A DNA stretch of 64,000 nucleotides from Streptomyces lateritius (GCF_014649715.1 NZ_BMTO01000013.1:24457-88456), one strand, 5' to 3'; shown: positions 36,101-44,056, counted from the stretch's first letter. The notes: a model not told the origin generated them from the letters alone. Numbers and translations are program-made.

Positions 36101-37439
36101 CGCGCAGCCGGCGCGCCTCCTCCTGCAGCTCGACCGTCTTGGCGCGGTACTCCTTGGTGTCGTCCTTCGCCGAGCCGAGCAGCTCGCCGGCCTGCTCCTC
36201 CGCCTGGTTGCGCAGCCGGTCGGCCTCCGCCTCCGCCTCGCGGCGGATCCGCTCGGCCTCCTCGGACGCCTTGCGGGTGGTCGCCTGCGCGTCCTCGGAC
36301 GCCTTGGTGAGGACTTCCTCCGCGGTACGGGCCGCCTTCGCGAGGGCGGCGGCGGAGTCCTCCGCCGCGACCGTACGGGCCTTCTCGGACGCCTCCGAGA
36401 CCAGCTTCTCGGCCGCGGCGCTCGCCTCGCGGAGCTTCTCCTCGGCCTCCGCCTTGAGGGCCTCGGCCTCCTTGGTCGCCTCGCCGACGAGCCGGGCGAT
36501 CTCCGCCTTCGCCGTCCGCGTGCGCTGCTCGTTGACCGACTCCGCCGACGACAGCTGCCTGGCCGCCGCCTCCTTGGCCTCGGACAGCGCCTTCTCGGCC
36601 TCCGCCCGTGCCTCGCGCAGCCGGTCCTCGGCCTCCTGCATCCGCTGCTCGGCGGCGCGGGACAGCTCGGTCGCCTGCCGGCGGGCCTGGTCGGTCTCGG
36701 CGGTGGTCGCCGAACGGAGCTGCTCGGCGTGGCTGGTGGCCTCCTGCGCCTGCGTGGAGGCGGCGTTCAAAAGCCGTTCGGCGTCCTTGCGGGCGCGCAA
36801 CAGAATCGCTTCGGCCTCGGCACGGGCGGCTTGCGCCTCCGAACCGACGCGCTGCCGCGTCTCCTCCGCGAGCCGGGTGGCCTCGGCGCGCGCGGCGGCC
36901 AGCGCCTGCTCGGCCTCGGCGCGGGACTCCTCCATCAGGCGGCGGGCCTGGGACTCCGTACGGGCACGCAACTGCTCGGCCCAGGCGACGTTCTCGTTGA
37001 CGTGCGCCTCGACGGTCTGACGGCGCTCGGCCAGCTCCTGGTCCAGGCGCTGACGGCGCTGGACCGCCTCCGCGTGCAGCTCCGCCTGGAGCCGCGCCTG
37101 GTGCTCGGCGTGCTCCTGCAGGATCCGCTGGGTCTGGGCCCGCGCCTCGCGCAGCTCGCGCTCGGCGTCCTGGCGCAGCTGGTCGGCCTGGATCTGCGCG
37201 TTCCGCAGCAGCTGCTCGGCCTGGTAGCCGATGTCCGCGCTGTCGTACGCCGGCCGGGATGCGATCGTGCGGCGCGCCTCGTGGAGCTTGGCGCGCAAGA
37301 CCTCGACCTGGTAACCGAGGTCCTCGGCGTGCTGGACGGCCTTCTCCCGCTCGGTCTTCAGCCGGTCCATCTCGGCTTCGAACCGCGAAAGATGGTCGTC
37401 TTCAGCTCGGTGGCTCTCCTGGCGTTCGTAGCCCCGCAC
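33180..37439 (-). CDS. scy: Scy, giant coiled-coil polarity protein
   Basis: Organiser of the tip-organising centre that sets new branch sites, partnering DivIVA, FilP and ParA in S. coelicolor (established). The protein has 1419 residues, about 90 more than my recollection of the S. coelicolor length. I chose GTG 37439 (VRGYERQESHRAEDDH); the open frame extends further upstream. Nearly the whole length is heptad/hendecad coiled coil rich in Ala, Glu and Arg, with periodic segments such as AAEQADQLI and EAARITAEAAEL. The last ~25 residues (SAGSTRSSGKSSES) are polar and flexible. The repeat structure includes near-identical DNA copies (see repeat entry). Confidence 0.93.
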   Translation of the reverse strand: MRGYERQESHRAEDDHLSRFEAEMDRLKTEREKAVQHAEDLGYQVEVLRAKLHEARRTIASRPAYDSADIGYQAEQLLRNAQIQADQLRQDAERELREARAQTQRILQEHAEHQARLQAELHAEAVQRRQRLDQELAERRQTVEAHVNENVAWAEQLRARTESQARRLMEESRAEAEQALAAARAEATRLAEETRQRVGSEAQAARAEAEAILLRARKDAERLLNAASTQAQEATSHAEQLRSATTAETDQARRQATELSRAAEQRMQEAEDRLREARAEAEKALSEAKEAAARQLSSAESVNEQRTRTAKAEIARLVGEATKEAEALKAEAEEKLREASAAAEKLVSEASEKARTVAAEDSAAALAKAARTAEEVLTKASEDAQATTRKASEEAERIRREAEAEADRLRNQAEEQAGELLGSAKDDTKEYRAKTVELQEEARRLRGEAEQLRAEAIAEGEKIRGEARREAVQQIEEAARTAEELLTKARTDADELRAGAGAESERVRSEAMERAQTLRTQAEETLERTRAEAERMRAEAEEQAEAVKESAAKTAAELREDAERAAAARTAEAAEELTRLHTEAESRVESAGRELAEARTESERIRREAAEETERLRTEAAERIRTLQAQAEQEAERLRTEAASDASTARAEAEAAAVRLRAEAATEAERLRSEAQESADRVRAEAAAAAERVAAEAAEALAAAQEEANRRRREAEETLESARSEAGREREHAREQSEELLASARKRVEEAQTEAQRLVEEADRRATEMVSAAEQTAQEVRDSVAGLREQAEEEIAGLRSAAEHVAERTRSEAQEEADRLRADAYEERERATEDAGRTRQRAQEESEAAKALAERTVADAIAESEKLRTDTAEYAQRLRTEATDSLAAAEQDAARTRADAREDANRIRSEAAAQADALVGEARTEAERITAEVERLLAEAEQVKAEGVAEAEALRAAARADGEQVLDEARKAADKRRTDAAEQADQLIGKARSEAERITAEAAELLETTEQDALRLRTEAEQVKRDGEAHAEALRNAALADSEQVLDEARKAADKRRSDAAEQADQLIAEATSQAERITAEAAELAESLTSEATQQAERTVGQASDDAERLRAEAAETVGAAQQAAERIRAESERVRADAEAAAEQMRAEARAEADRTLDEAREAGAKRRSDAAEQADQLMAKAQEEALRATTEAESQADTMVGAARQEADRIVAEATVEGNSLVEKARTDADELLVGARSDATAIRERAEELRARIEGEIEELHDRARRETAEQMKTAGERVDKLVKAATEQRAEAEAKAKEMVSEASSEASKVRIAAVKKAEALLKEAEQKKASLIAEAEKIKAEAEHESEKMISEGKRELDVLVRRREDINAEISRVQDVLEALESFEAPSTGTKDGVKAGASAGSTRSSGKSSES
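34180..34660. repeat. 240-bp direct repeat inside scy
   Basis: Sequence beginning GCGGTGATCCGCTCGGCCT occurs at 34201 and again at 34441, and the two 240-base units (80 codons) stay highly similar for some 200 bases. A related cassette with AGCTGGTCCGCCTGCTCGGC occurs also at 33901-33960. Such copies expand the coiled coil in frame and indicate recent internal duplication. Confidence 0.7.
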
Positions 37440-37642
37440 TGCGCGGTCCCATCCGTCCCCTGGTCGCAACACTCCAATGAGATCCGTTCCCCGGCGAACG
37501 GGCCCCCCGGGGAATGGTGGCAGATCGGATGCCCCGACTTCGACGCCGCATGGCATGCGGCACCGACCGGCCCCGGCCCGGAGCCGCCCACTCTACCGGG
37601 CCAGGAATCCGGAGGTCAGTGCTCCGCCGAGGAGTGGACGGC

Positions 37643-38080
37643 TCAGTGGTCCGCCGACGGCTCGGCGGACGTGACGAGTTCGGTCAGAACACCGTGGCAG
37701 TCCTTGGGGTGGAGGAAGGTGATACGGGAGCCCATCGAGCCGATCCGGGGCTCGTCGTAGAGGACCCGTACGCCCTTGGAGCGGATGTCGGCGGCGTCGC
37801 CGTCGACGTCGGCGGTCCCGAAGGCGATGTGGTGCACGCCCTCGCCGTTCTTGGCCAGCCACTTCCCGACCGCGGAGTCCTCGCGGGTGGGTTCGAGAAG
37901 CTGGAGGTAGGAGGCGCCGCCGTCCGAGGTGCCGTTGATCTTGAGCATGGCCTCACGGACGCCCTGCTCCTCGTTCACCTCGGAGTGGAACACCTCGAAA
38001 CCGTAGGTCGCACGGTAGAACTCGACAGTCTTGTCGAGGTCGAAACAGGCGATCCCGATGTGGTCGATTCGCGTCAGCAT
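37643..38080 (-). CDS. mce: Methylmalonyl-CoA epimerase
   Basis: Converts (2S)- to (2R)-methylmalonyl-CoA between propionyl-CoA carboxylase and methylmalonyl-CoA mutase; also supplies polyketide extender units. The 145-residue protein is a paired vicinal-oxygen-chelate fold with metal ligands His7 (RIDHIGIA), the HHIAF motif, and Glu133 (VLTELVTS). ATG start. It is divergent from the thiolase/meaB genes across a 137-base promoter region, so these acyl-CoA genes may respond together. Confidence 0.94.
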   Translation of the reverse strand: MLTRIDHIGIACFDLDKTVEFYRATYGFEVFHSEVNEEQGVREAMLKINGTSDGGASYLQLLEPTREDSAVGKWLAKNGEGVHHIAFGTADVDGDAADIRSKGVRVLYDEPRIGSMGSRITFLHPKDCHGVLTELVTSAEPSADH

Positions 38081-38217
38081 GGTCCCAGTGCAACGCCCGG
38101 GAGGTGGTTACGCAACGTGCGCGCGATCACACCGGCTGCCCGGTGACCGCGTACGGCACCGCTCAGTACATTGGCGGTAAACCCTCGTTCACTCCTCATC
38201 TCAAGGGGCTGTGCCTC

Positions 38218-39420
38218 ATGTCTGGAACGACCGGTACCACCTCAGTGATCGTCGCGGGCGCCCGCACGCCCATGGGACGGCTGCTCGGCTCCCTCAAGTC
38301 CTTCTCCGGTGCGGACCTCGGCGGCTTCGCCATCAAGGCCGCGCTCGACCGGGCCGGCATCGGCGGCGACCAGGTGCAGTACGTGATCATGGGGCAGGTG
38401 CTCCAGGCGGGCGCCGGCCAGATCCCCGCCCGCCAGGCCGCCGTCAAGGCCGGCATCCCGATGAACGTCCCGGCCCTCACCATCAACAAGGTGTGTCTCT
38501 CCGGGCTCGACGCCATCGCGCTGGCCGACCAGCTGATCCGCGCCGGCGAGTTCGACATCGTCGTCGCCGGCGGCCAGGAGTCGATGACCAACGCCCCGCA
38601 CCTGCTGCCGAAGTCCCGCGAGGGCTACAAGTACGGCGCCATCGAGATGCTCGACGCGATGGCGTACGACGGCCTCACCGACGCCTTCGAGAACATCGCC
38701 ATGGGCGAGTCCACCGAGAAGCACAACACCCGCCTCGGCATCGCCCGCCCCGAGCAGGACGAGATCGCCGCGCTGTCGCACCAGCGCGCCGCCGCCGCCC
38801 AGAAGAACGGCATCTTCGAGGCGGAGATCACCCCGGTCGAGATCCCGCAGCGCAAGGGTGAGCCGGTCGTCTTCTCCAAGGACGAGGGCATCCGCGGCGA
38901 GACCACCGTCGAGTCCCTCGGCAAGCTGCGCCCCGCGTTCGCCAAGGACGGCACCATCACCGCCGGCACCTCCTCGCAGATCTCCGACGGCGCCGCCGCC
39001 GTGGTCGTGATGAGCAAGGCGAAGGCCGAGGAGCTGGGCCTGGAGTGGATCGCCGAGATCGGCGCCCACGGCAACGTGGCCGGTCCGGACAACTCGCTGC
39101 AGTCGCAGCCGTCCAACGCGATCGCCCACGCCCTCAAGAAGGAGGGCCTGGCGGTGGAGGACCTCGACCTCATCGAGATCAACGAGGCCTTCGCCGCGGT
39201 CGCCGTGCAGTCAATGAAGGACCTGGGCGTCACCCCGGAAAAGGTGAACGTCAACGGCGGGGCCATCGCACTGGGCCACCCCATCGGCATGTCCGGCGCC
39301 CGTGTGGTGCTGCATCTCGCGCTGGAGCTCAAGCGGCGCGGCGGCGGTGTCGGCGCGGCGGCGCTGTGCGGCGGTGGCGGTCAGGGTGACGCTCTGATCG
39401 TTCGCGTACCCGGCAAGTAG
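38218..39420 (+). CDS. Acetyl-CoA acetyltransferase (thiolase)
   Basis: Condenses or cleaves acetoacetyl-CoA and 3-ketoacyl-CoA. The 400-residue protein has the acyl-acceptor Cys in NKVCLSGLDA, the catalytic His in NGGAIALGHPIGMSGAR and the second Cys in AALCGGGGQGDA, all in normal order. ATG 38218 has AAGGGG 10 nt upstream; the frame is open 38 codons further but without family similarity. Followed by meaB after 25 bases, likely cotranscribed. Biosynthetic (PHB, acetoacetyl-CoA) and degradative roles cannot be separated by sequence. Confidence 0.93.
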   Translation: MSGTTGTTSVIVAGARTPMGRLLGSLKSFSGADLGGFAIKAALDRAGIGGDQVQYVIMGQVLQAGAGQIPARQAAVKAGIPMNVPALTINKVCLSGLDAIALADQLIRAGEFDIVVAGGQESMTNAPHLLPKSREGYKYGAIEMLDAMAYDGLTDAFENIAMGESTEKHNTRLGIARPEQDEIAALSHQRAAAAQKNGIFEAEITPVEIPQRKGEPVVFSKDEGIRGETTVESLGKLRPAFAKDGTITAGTSSQISDGAAAVVVMSKAKAEELGLEWIAEIGAHGNVAGPDNSLQSQPSNAIAHALKKEGLAVEDLDLIEINEAFAAVAVQSMKDLGVTPEKVNVNGGAIALGHPIGMSGARVVLHLALELKRRGGGVGAAALCGGGGQGDALIVRVPGK

Positions 39421-39445
39421 CACCGGAACCAAGGAGCGGTTGAAC

Positions 39446-40402
39446 ATGGTGGACGTCCCCGAACTGGTCGCCCAGGCACGGGAGGGCCGGCCGCGCGCCG
39501 TGGCCCGGCTGATCTCACTGGTGGAGGGGGCGTCCCCGCAACTGCGCGAGGTGATGGCGGAGCTCGCACCGCTGACCGGCGGGGCGTACGTGGTGGGCCT
39601 GACGGGTTCGCCGGGCGTGGGCAAGTCCACGTCGACGTCCGCGCTGGTCGCCGCCTACCGCCGGGCGGGCAGGCGGGTCGGCGTCCTCGCCGTCGACCCC
39701 TCGTCCCCGTTCAGCGGCGGAGCGCTGCTCGGCGACCGGGTCCGGATGTCGGAACACGCCTCCGACCCGGGCGTCTACATCCGCTCGATGGCGACGCGCG
39801 GCCACCTGGGCGGGCTCGCCTGGGCGGCCCCGCAGGCGATCCGCGTCCTGGACGCGGCCGGCTGCGACGTGGTCCTCGTCGAGACGGTCGGCGTCGGCCA
39901 GTCGGAGGTGGAGATCGCCTCCCAGGCGGACACGTCGGTGGTGCTCCTCGCCCCGGGTATGGGCGACGGGATCCAGGCCGCGAAGGCGGGCATCCTGGAG
40001 ATCGGCGACGTGTACGTCGTCAACAAGGCGGACCGGGACGGCGCGGACGCGACGGCCCGGGAGCTGAACCACATGCTCGGGCTCGGCGAGGCGCGCGGCC
40101 CGGGCGACTGGCGGCCGCCGATCGTCAAGACGGTCGCGGCCCGGGGCGAGGGCATCGACGAGGTCGTCGAGGCGCTGGAGAAGCACCGTGCCTGGATGGA
40201 GGAGCACGGGGTGCTCGCGGAGCGCCGCCGCTCGCGCTCGGCCCGCGAGGTCGAGACGATCGCGGTCACGGCCCTCCGCGAGCGCATCGGCGACCTCCAC
40301 GGCGACCGCCGCCTGGACGCGCTCGCGGAGCGCATCGTGGCGGGCGAGCTGGACCCGTACGCCGCCTCGGACGAACTGATCGCGAGCCTGACGGGCAACT
40401 GA
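39446..40402 (+). CDS. meaB: MeaB, acyl-CoA mutase-associated GTPase
   Basis: G3E-family GTPase that protects and reloads adenosylcobalamin in methylmalonyl-/isobutyryl-CoA mutases. The 318-residue protein shows the P-loop GSPGVGKST, the switch stretch VETVGVGQSEV, and the guanine-specificity NKAD, then a C-terminal dimerisation extension. ATG 39446 is 9 nt after AAGGAG, so it is preferred to the TTG at 39440. With mce, the cobalamin adenosyltransferase and icmA in this window it forms a functional set around B12-dependent mutases. Confidence 0.94.
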   Translation: MVDVPELVAQAREGRPRAVARLISLVEGASPQLREVMAELAPLTGGAYVVGLTGSPGVGKSTSTSALVAAYRRAGRRVGVLAVDPSSPFSGGALLGDRVRMSEHASDPGVYIRSMATRGHLGGLAWAAPQAIRVLDAAGCDVVLVETVGVGQSEVEIASQADTSVVLLAPGMGDGIQAAKAGILEIGDVYVVNKADRDGADATARELNHMLGLGEARGPGDWRPPIVKTVAARGEGIDEVVEALEKHRAWMEEHGVLAERRRSRSAREVETIAVTALRERIGDLHGDRRLDALAERIVAGELDPYAASDELIASLTGN

Positions 40403-40434
40403 CCGACGGCACGCGAGAAGGCGCGGTACGCCGA

Positions 40435-40468
40435 GAAGGCCCGGTACGCGGAGGCGTACCGGGCCTTC
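40435..40468. terminator. Bidirectional terminator between meaB and marR
   Basis: GAAGGCCCGGTACGC (40435-40449) pairs perfectly over 15 bp with GCGTACCGGGCCTTC (40454-40468) around a GGAG loop, followed by TTTCT. It lies between two convergent genes. Confidence 0.9.
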
Positions 40469-40478
40469 TTTCTCGTCG

Positions 40479-40955
40479 TTACGGCTTGCCTCTGCGGCCT
40501 CGCAGCTGCTCCGCCACCGGCTTCAGGGAGGTGTGGAGGTCCCCGAGCGCCTCGGGGCTCAACTGGTCGATGAAGTGCTTGCGCACCGACTCCACGTGGT
40601 GCGGAGCCACCTTGCGCATGGTGTCCATGCCGTGGTCCGTCAGGACCGCGTACAGCCCCCGACGGTCGGACTCGCAGTTCTCCCGGCGCACCAGGCCCGC
40701 GTTCTCCATGCGGGTGATCTGGTGCGAGAGCCGGCTCTTGGACTGCAGCGTCGCCGCCGCCAGATCGCTCATGCGCAGCCGCCGCTCGGCCGACTCCGAG
40801 AGGTTCACCAGGATCTCGTAGTCGTTGATGGTCAGGCCGAAGGGCTGGAGGTCCTTCTCCAGCTGGTACGTCAGCATCCTGTTGACGTCCAGATATGTGC
40901 GCCACGCACACTGCTCGGCGTCGGTGAGCCAGGGGGTGGCCGTCTCGGTCTCCAT
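40479..40955 (-). CDS. MarR-family transcriptional regulator
   Basis: 158-residue winged-helix regulator: N-terminal dimer helix, helix-turn-helix around LAAATLQSKSRLSHQITRM, and the wing ENCESDRRGLYAVLTDHG with the typical D-x-R-G. A minus-strand TAGAAT lies six bases before the ATG and there is no Shine-Dalgarno, so the message is probably leaderless. Directly downstream (toward 41 kb) lie AIM24-like genes on the same strand; it may control them or the meaB side, which cannot be decided from sequence. Confidence 0.88.
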   Translation of the reverse strand: METETATPWLTDAEQCAWRTYLDVNRMLTYQLEKDLQPFGLTINDYEILVNLSESAERRLRMSDLAAATLQSKSRLSHQITRMENAGLVRRENCESDRRGLYAVLTDHGMDTMRKVAPHHVESVRKHFIDQLSPEALGDLHTSLKPVAEQLRGRRGKP

Positions 40956-40961
40956 ATATGG

Positions 40962-40967
40962 ATTCTA
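40962..40967 (-). promoter_or_regulatory. -10 element of leaderless marR transcript
   Basis: TAGAAT on the minus strand ends six bases before the ATG, which itself lacks a ribosome-binding site. Transcription would start at or next to the start codon. Confidence 0.5.
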
Positions 40968-41075
40968 CCTAAGAAGTTGAATACTGGACGAACTGCGGGA
41001 ATGTGACACCTGGCACCCGGGGCCCCGACGTACGGGTGCACACGTTCGAGGGCGTCACACTCCGCAGACTACCGC

Positions 41076-41861
41076 TCACAGCCCGAAGCGACGCTGCAGG
41101 TCCCCCAGCTGTCCGGGAAGGCGCGGTACCGAGCCCTGCTGGCCATGGCTGGAACCGGACGGTCCGTGGTGCCCCGGGACGCCCGGCTGGGGCGGCGGGC
41201 CGCCGACGGCGCGGTCCTGCATCAGCAGCTCCGTCGACTGGAGCAGCACCGTGCCGGCGCCCACGAACTCGAACTGGTGCTCCTCGCCCGAGGTGCCACC
41301 GATCCCCGTCAGGGCGCGTACGCCGCCCATGACGCCCGTCATGTAACCGTGGTCGTAGTGGTGGCACGGCGAAGGGCAGTCCGCCCAGCCCACCAGCGCC
41401 TGCGGGTCCACCCGGAGCGGCGGCTCCATGAAGACCACCGGGCCGTTCGAGGCCGCCACGAACTTGCCCGTGCCGATCAGGGTCACGAAACCCGGCACGA
41501 TCGACTGCTTCAGGGCCAGCGTCGGCTGGTAGGCGAGCAGGTTGCCCGAACGGATCGTCAGATTGCCCTCGTCCAGGTCGAACGAGTTCACGTCGAAGGC
41601 CCGGTCGGCGAGCAGCATCTTGCCGCTGCCCTCGGCCACCACCCAGTCGCTCGCGTGCAGCGGCGAGTGGAAGGACGTACGGACCAGCCGGTCGAGCCGG
41701 CCGTGGCCGATGCCGTTGAAGTCGATCCGCCCGTAGTAGGCGATCATCTTCCCCTTCTGCAGGAACCACTGGGAGCCCTTGAGCTCCACGCAGAAGGTGT
41801 ACGGGTTGACGTTGTCGTCCGACGGAAGGGTCGCCGGGTCGTGGATCACCGGGGTGCTCAC
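41076..41861 (-). CDS. AIM24-family protein (copy 1 of 3)
   Basis: 261-residue beta-rich protein of the AIM24/DUF124 family, recognised by FLQKGKMIAYYG, GHGRLDRLVR, GSGKMLLADRAF and GAGTVLLQSTELL. The last ~60 residues (PPPQPGVPGHHGPSG...) are Pro/Gly-rich and not part of the domain. GTG 41861 overlaps the stop of copy 2 (GTGA), so the two are coupled. Function of bacterial AIM24 proteins is unknown; a beta-sandwich scaffold is proposed for the family. Confidence 0.85.
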   Translation of the reverse strand: MSTPVIHDPATLPSDDNVNPYTFCVELKGSQWFLQKGKMIAYYGRIDFNGIGHGRLDRLVRTSFHSPLHASDWVVAEGSGKMLLADRAFDVNSFDLDEGNLTIRSGNLLAYQPTLALKQSIVPGFVTLIGTGKFVAASNGPVVFMEPPLRVDPQALVGWADCPSPCHHYDHGYMTGVMGGVRALTGIGGTSGEEHQFEFVGAGTVLLQSTELLMQDRAVGGPPPQPGVPGHHGPSGSSHGQQGSVPRLPGQLGDLQRRFGL

Positions 41862-42508
41862 AGCTTCTCCTCCGAGGCCTGGACGTACACCGCGCCGCTG
41901 CCGCTCAGCTCCAGCTGGAACGCCTCGCCCGAGCCGCGCCCCACCATGTCGCGCCAGCCCAGCGCCGTGGAGAGCTTGTTCCGCACGTCCCCGTGGTGTG
42001 CGACGTACGCCTGCGGGTCCACATGGACCGCCCGCCCGGGAGTGATCGGCAGCTCGATCACCCCGCCGTGGGCCATGACCGCGACCGCGCCGTGGCCCTT
42101 GAGCGTGGTGGTGAAGAGGCCCTGGCCCGTCACCTGACCGCGGACCATGCCCATGACGCCGCCCTGGGAGCCCATGAACATGGTGCCCTGCTCCAGGGTG
42201 CCGTCGAAGGCGAGCAGCCGGTCGGCCTCGACGCAGAGGGTGTCGCCGGTCAGCTGGATCACCTGGATGTGGTGACCGCCGTGCCCGAACATCACGGTGC
42301 CGTTGCCCTCCACCGTCATCAGCGGGGTGGCCTCCCCGGCCACCCGGCGGCCGATCATCGACATCACACCGCCCTGGCCGCCGGCCATGTTCGGCGTGAA
42401 AGTGACGTCGCCGCGGTAGGCGAGCATCGCGCCCCGCTGGCTGAACATGCGCTGTCCGGGGACGACCGTGGCCTCGACCATCTTCGAGTTGATCTCGCGG
42501 AACGGCAT
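41858..42508 (-). CDS. AIM24-family protein (copy 2 of 3)
   Basis: 216-residue AIM24-like protein: RMFSQRGAMLAYRGDVTF, GNGTVMFGHGGHHI, GQGLFTTTLKGHGAVAVMAHG and GSGAVYVQ at the C-terminus. Paralogous to the genes on both sides, sharing the LFTT-G-G-A pattern with copy 3. ATG 42508. It is separated from copy 3 by 124 bases that hold no gene I can support. No signal peptide or membrane helix is visible, so it is probably cytoplasmic. Confidence 0.85.
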   Translation of the reverse strand: MPFREINSKMVEATVVPGQRMFSQRGAMLAYRGDVTFTPNMAGGQGGVMSMIGRRVAGEATPLMTVEGNGTVMFGHGGHHIQVIQLTGDTLCVEADRLLAFDGTLEQGTMFMGSQGGVMGMVRGQVTGQGLFTTTLKGHGAVAVMAHGGVIELPITPGRAVHVDPQAYVAHHGDVRNKLSTALGWRDMVGRGSGEAFQLELSGSGAVYVQASEEKL

Positions 42509-42632
42509 CAGACCCGCCCCCCTTCGCTCTCCCCCGGAGCTGACGCCCGGAAGGTGCCTCCCTCTCCGCCCGCGCGGCGCGCGGGTGCGGGCCTCGTCGT
42601 CGACCGCGGGCCGGTGGCCGTGCGTGCGTCGC

Positions 42633-43271
42633 TCACAGTTCGCCCCCGATCGTGTTCCGCTCGCTCGGCTGCACGTACACGAGCCCGTCGCCCTCGAAGC
42701 GGATCTGGAAGGCCTCGCCGCCGCCCTCGCCCAGGAAGGTGCGGAAGGTCACACCGGACTGGAAGGACTGCTGGAGGTTGCCCTGGTGGGCGATGTACGC
42801 GCCGGGGTCCACGGAGAGCGGGTACTGCGGGGACACGCGCAGCACCACGGCCGGGCCGTCGGACAGAAGCGCCGCCTGGCCGGTGCCCTCCACGGTCGTC
42901 GTGAAGAGGCCGTTGCCGGTCGCGCCGCCGCGCAGGCCGGTGAAGGTGGTACCGGTGCGCAGCCCCGCGTCGGTGCAGAGCAGATTGCTCGCCTCGACGT
43001 AGAGCTTGTCGCCGTGCAGGGAGACGAGGTTGATCTCGGAGGCGCGGTCGGCGAACCAGCAGGTCCCCTGCCCCTTCACCTCCATCACCTCCATCTGCTC
43101 GCCGGTGAGCCGGCGGGTGACCATGCCGCGCAGGCCCTCGCCGCCGCCGGACATCTTCTTGAAGGCCATCTGGCCGTCGTAAGCGACCATGGAGCCGTTT
43201 TTCGCCTTGACCCAGTCGCCTGTCATGTCGACGGCGAGCACTTTGCTGCCTTGGAGTCGGAACGTAGCCAC
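42633..43271 (-). CDS. AIM24-family protein (copy 3 of 3)
   Basis: 212-residue protein of the same family: KNGSMVAYDGQMAFKK, GQGTCWFADRASEINLVSL, LRGGATGNGLFTTTVEGTGQ and GDGLVYVQPSERNT. GTG 43271 begins VATFRLQGSKVLAVD. The three copies lie in one direction with 4-base and 124-base joints, like a tandem duplication that has diverged. Divergently transcribed from the DUF3817 gene, with a shared 115-base promoter gap. Confidence 0.85.
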   Translation of the reverse strand: MATFRLQGSKVLAVDMTGDWVKAKNGSMVAYDGQMAFKKMSGGGEGLRGMVTRRLTGEQMEVMEVKGQGTCWFADRASEINLVSLHGDKLYVEASNLLCTDAGLRTGTTFTGLRGGATGNGLFTTTVEGTGQAALLSDGPAVVLRVSPQYPLSVDPGAYIAHQGNLQQSFQSGVTFRTFLGEGGGEAFQIRFEGDGLVYVQPSERNTIGGEL

Positions 43272-43386
43272 GAAGGGAGGTTACGGGGCCCCCGGATAAA
43301 GAGACAGCAAAGTCGGGTGCCACAATGGGCCGACGCTTGTGCATCTATTCACAAGATCACCGGCCCCTCCCACCGAAGGTGACCCC

Positions 43387-43731
43387 GTGGACATCAAGAC
43401 CGCCTCCTCCCTCCACCGGCTCCGGCTCGTCTCCGCGCCGGAGGCCGTCTCGTTCCTTCTGCTGCTGGTCTGCTCGGTGCTCAAGCGCACCACGGACTTC
43501 AACGCGGTACCGGTGATGGGTGCGATCCACGGCATCCTCTTCATCCTCTACGTGCTCTTCTGGCTGGACGCCTGGAACCGCACCAAGTGGAACCTCAAGA
43601 CGGCGGCGCTCTACTTCCTGCTCTCCGTGCTGCCCCTCGGCGGCTTCTTCGCCGAGCGCAAGCTCAAGCACGAGGCCCAGGACGCCGTCATCGCCTCCCG
43701 CGCCCGCCGCGAGGGCACGGTGAACGCGTGA
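43387..43731 (+). CDS. DUF3817 integral membrane protein (copy 1)
   Basis: 114-residue protein with three hydrophobic segments (about 17-35, 42-62 and 70-90) and a C-terminal basic tail KLKHEAQDAV. This matches the DUF3817 family. GTG 43387 begins MDIKTASSLHRL, with GAAGG 7-8 nt upstream; the frame is open 16 codons further up. Its stop overlaps the start of the thiamine-binding gene (GTGA). A second DUF3817 gene is in this window at 50244. Confidence 0.85.
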   Translation: MDIKTASSLHRLRLVSAPEAVSFLLLLVCSVLKRTTDFNAVPVMGAIHGILFILYVLFWLDAWNRTKWNLKTAALYFLLSVLPLGGFFAERKLKHEAQDAVIASRARREGTVNA

Positions 43732-44021
43732 TCGTCGCCTTCTCGGTCACCCCGCTCGGCGTCGGCGAGGACGTCGGCGAGTACGTCGCCGACGCCGTCC
43801 GGGTCGTACGGGAATCCGGGCTGCCGAACCGTACGGACGCGATGTTCACCTCCCTGGAGGGGGAGTGGGACGAGGTGATGGACGTGGTGAAGCGCGCCGT
43901 CGCCGCCGTGGAGGCACGGGCCCCGCGCGTCTCGCTCGTCCTCAAGGCCGACATCCGGCCCGGGGTGACCGACGGGCTGACCTCCAAGGTCGAGACCGTG
44001 GAGCGCCACCTCTCCGCCTGA
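43728..44021 (+). CDS. MTH1187/YqgV-family thiamine-binding-like protein
   Basis: 97-residue ferredoxin-like fold of the MTH1187 family, proposed to bind thiamine: MIVAFSVTPLGVGEDVGEYV, NRTDAMFTSLEGEWDEVMDV and VSLVLKADIRPG. The GTG start overlaps the upstream stop, so it is coupled to the DUF3817 gene. The pairing suggests a minor membrane/binding module, but the link is only positional. It ends 35 bases before a strong terminator. Confidence 0.85.
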   Translation: MIVAFSVTPLGVGEDVGEYVADAVRVVRESGLPNRTDAMFTSLEGEWDEVMDVVKRAVAAVEARAPRVSLVLKADIRPGVTDGLTSKVETVERHLSA

Positions 44022-44056
44022 CCCTCCGGCGTACGCAGGTGCGTGCGCTACGACTC

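Noticed and set aside
33180..37439. CRISPR-like or tandem-repeat array impression in 33-37 kb.
   Set aside because: Repeats are codon-level copies of coiled-coil heptads, not spacers and repeats of fixed length.
33126..37760. Very long open frame on the strand opposite scy (about 1540 codons, Leu/Arg-rich).
   Set aside because: High-GC codon bias of a repeated coiled-coil gene opens the opposite strand; the translation is low-complexity and no family matches it, while scy explains the region.
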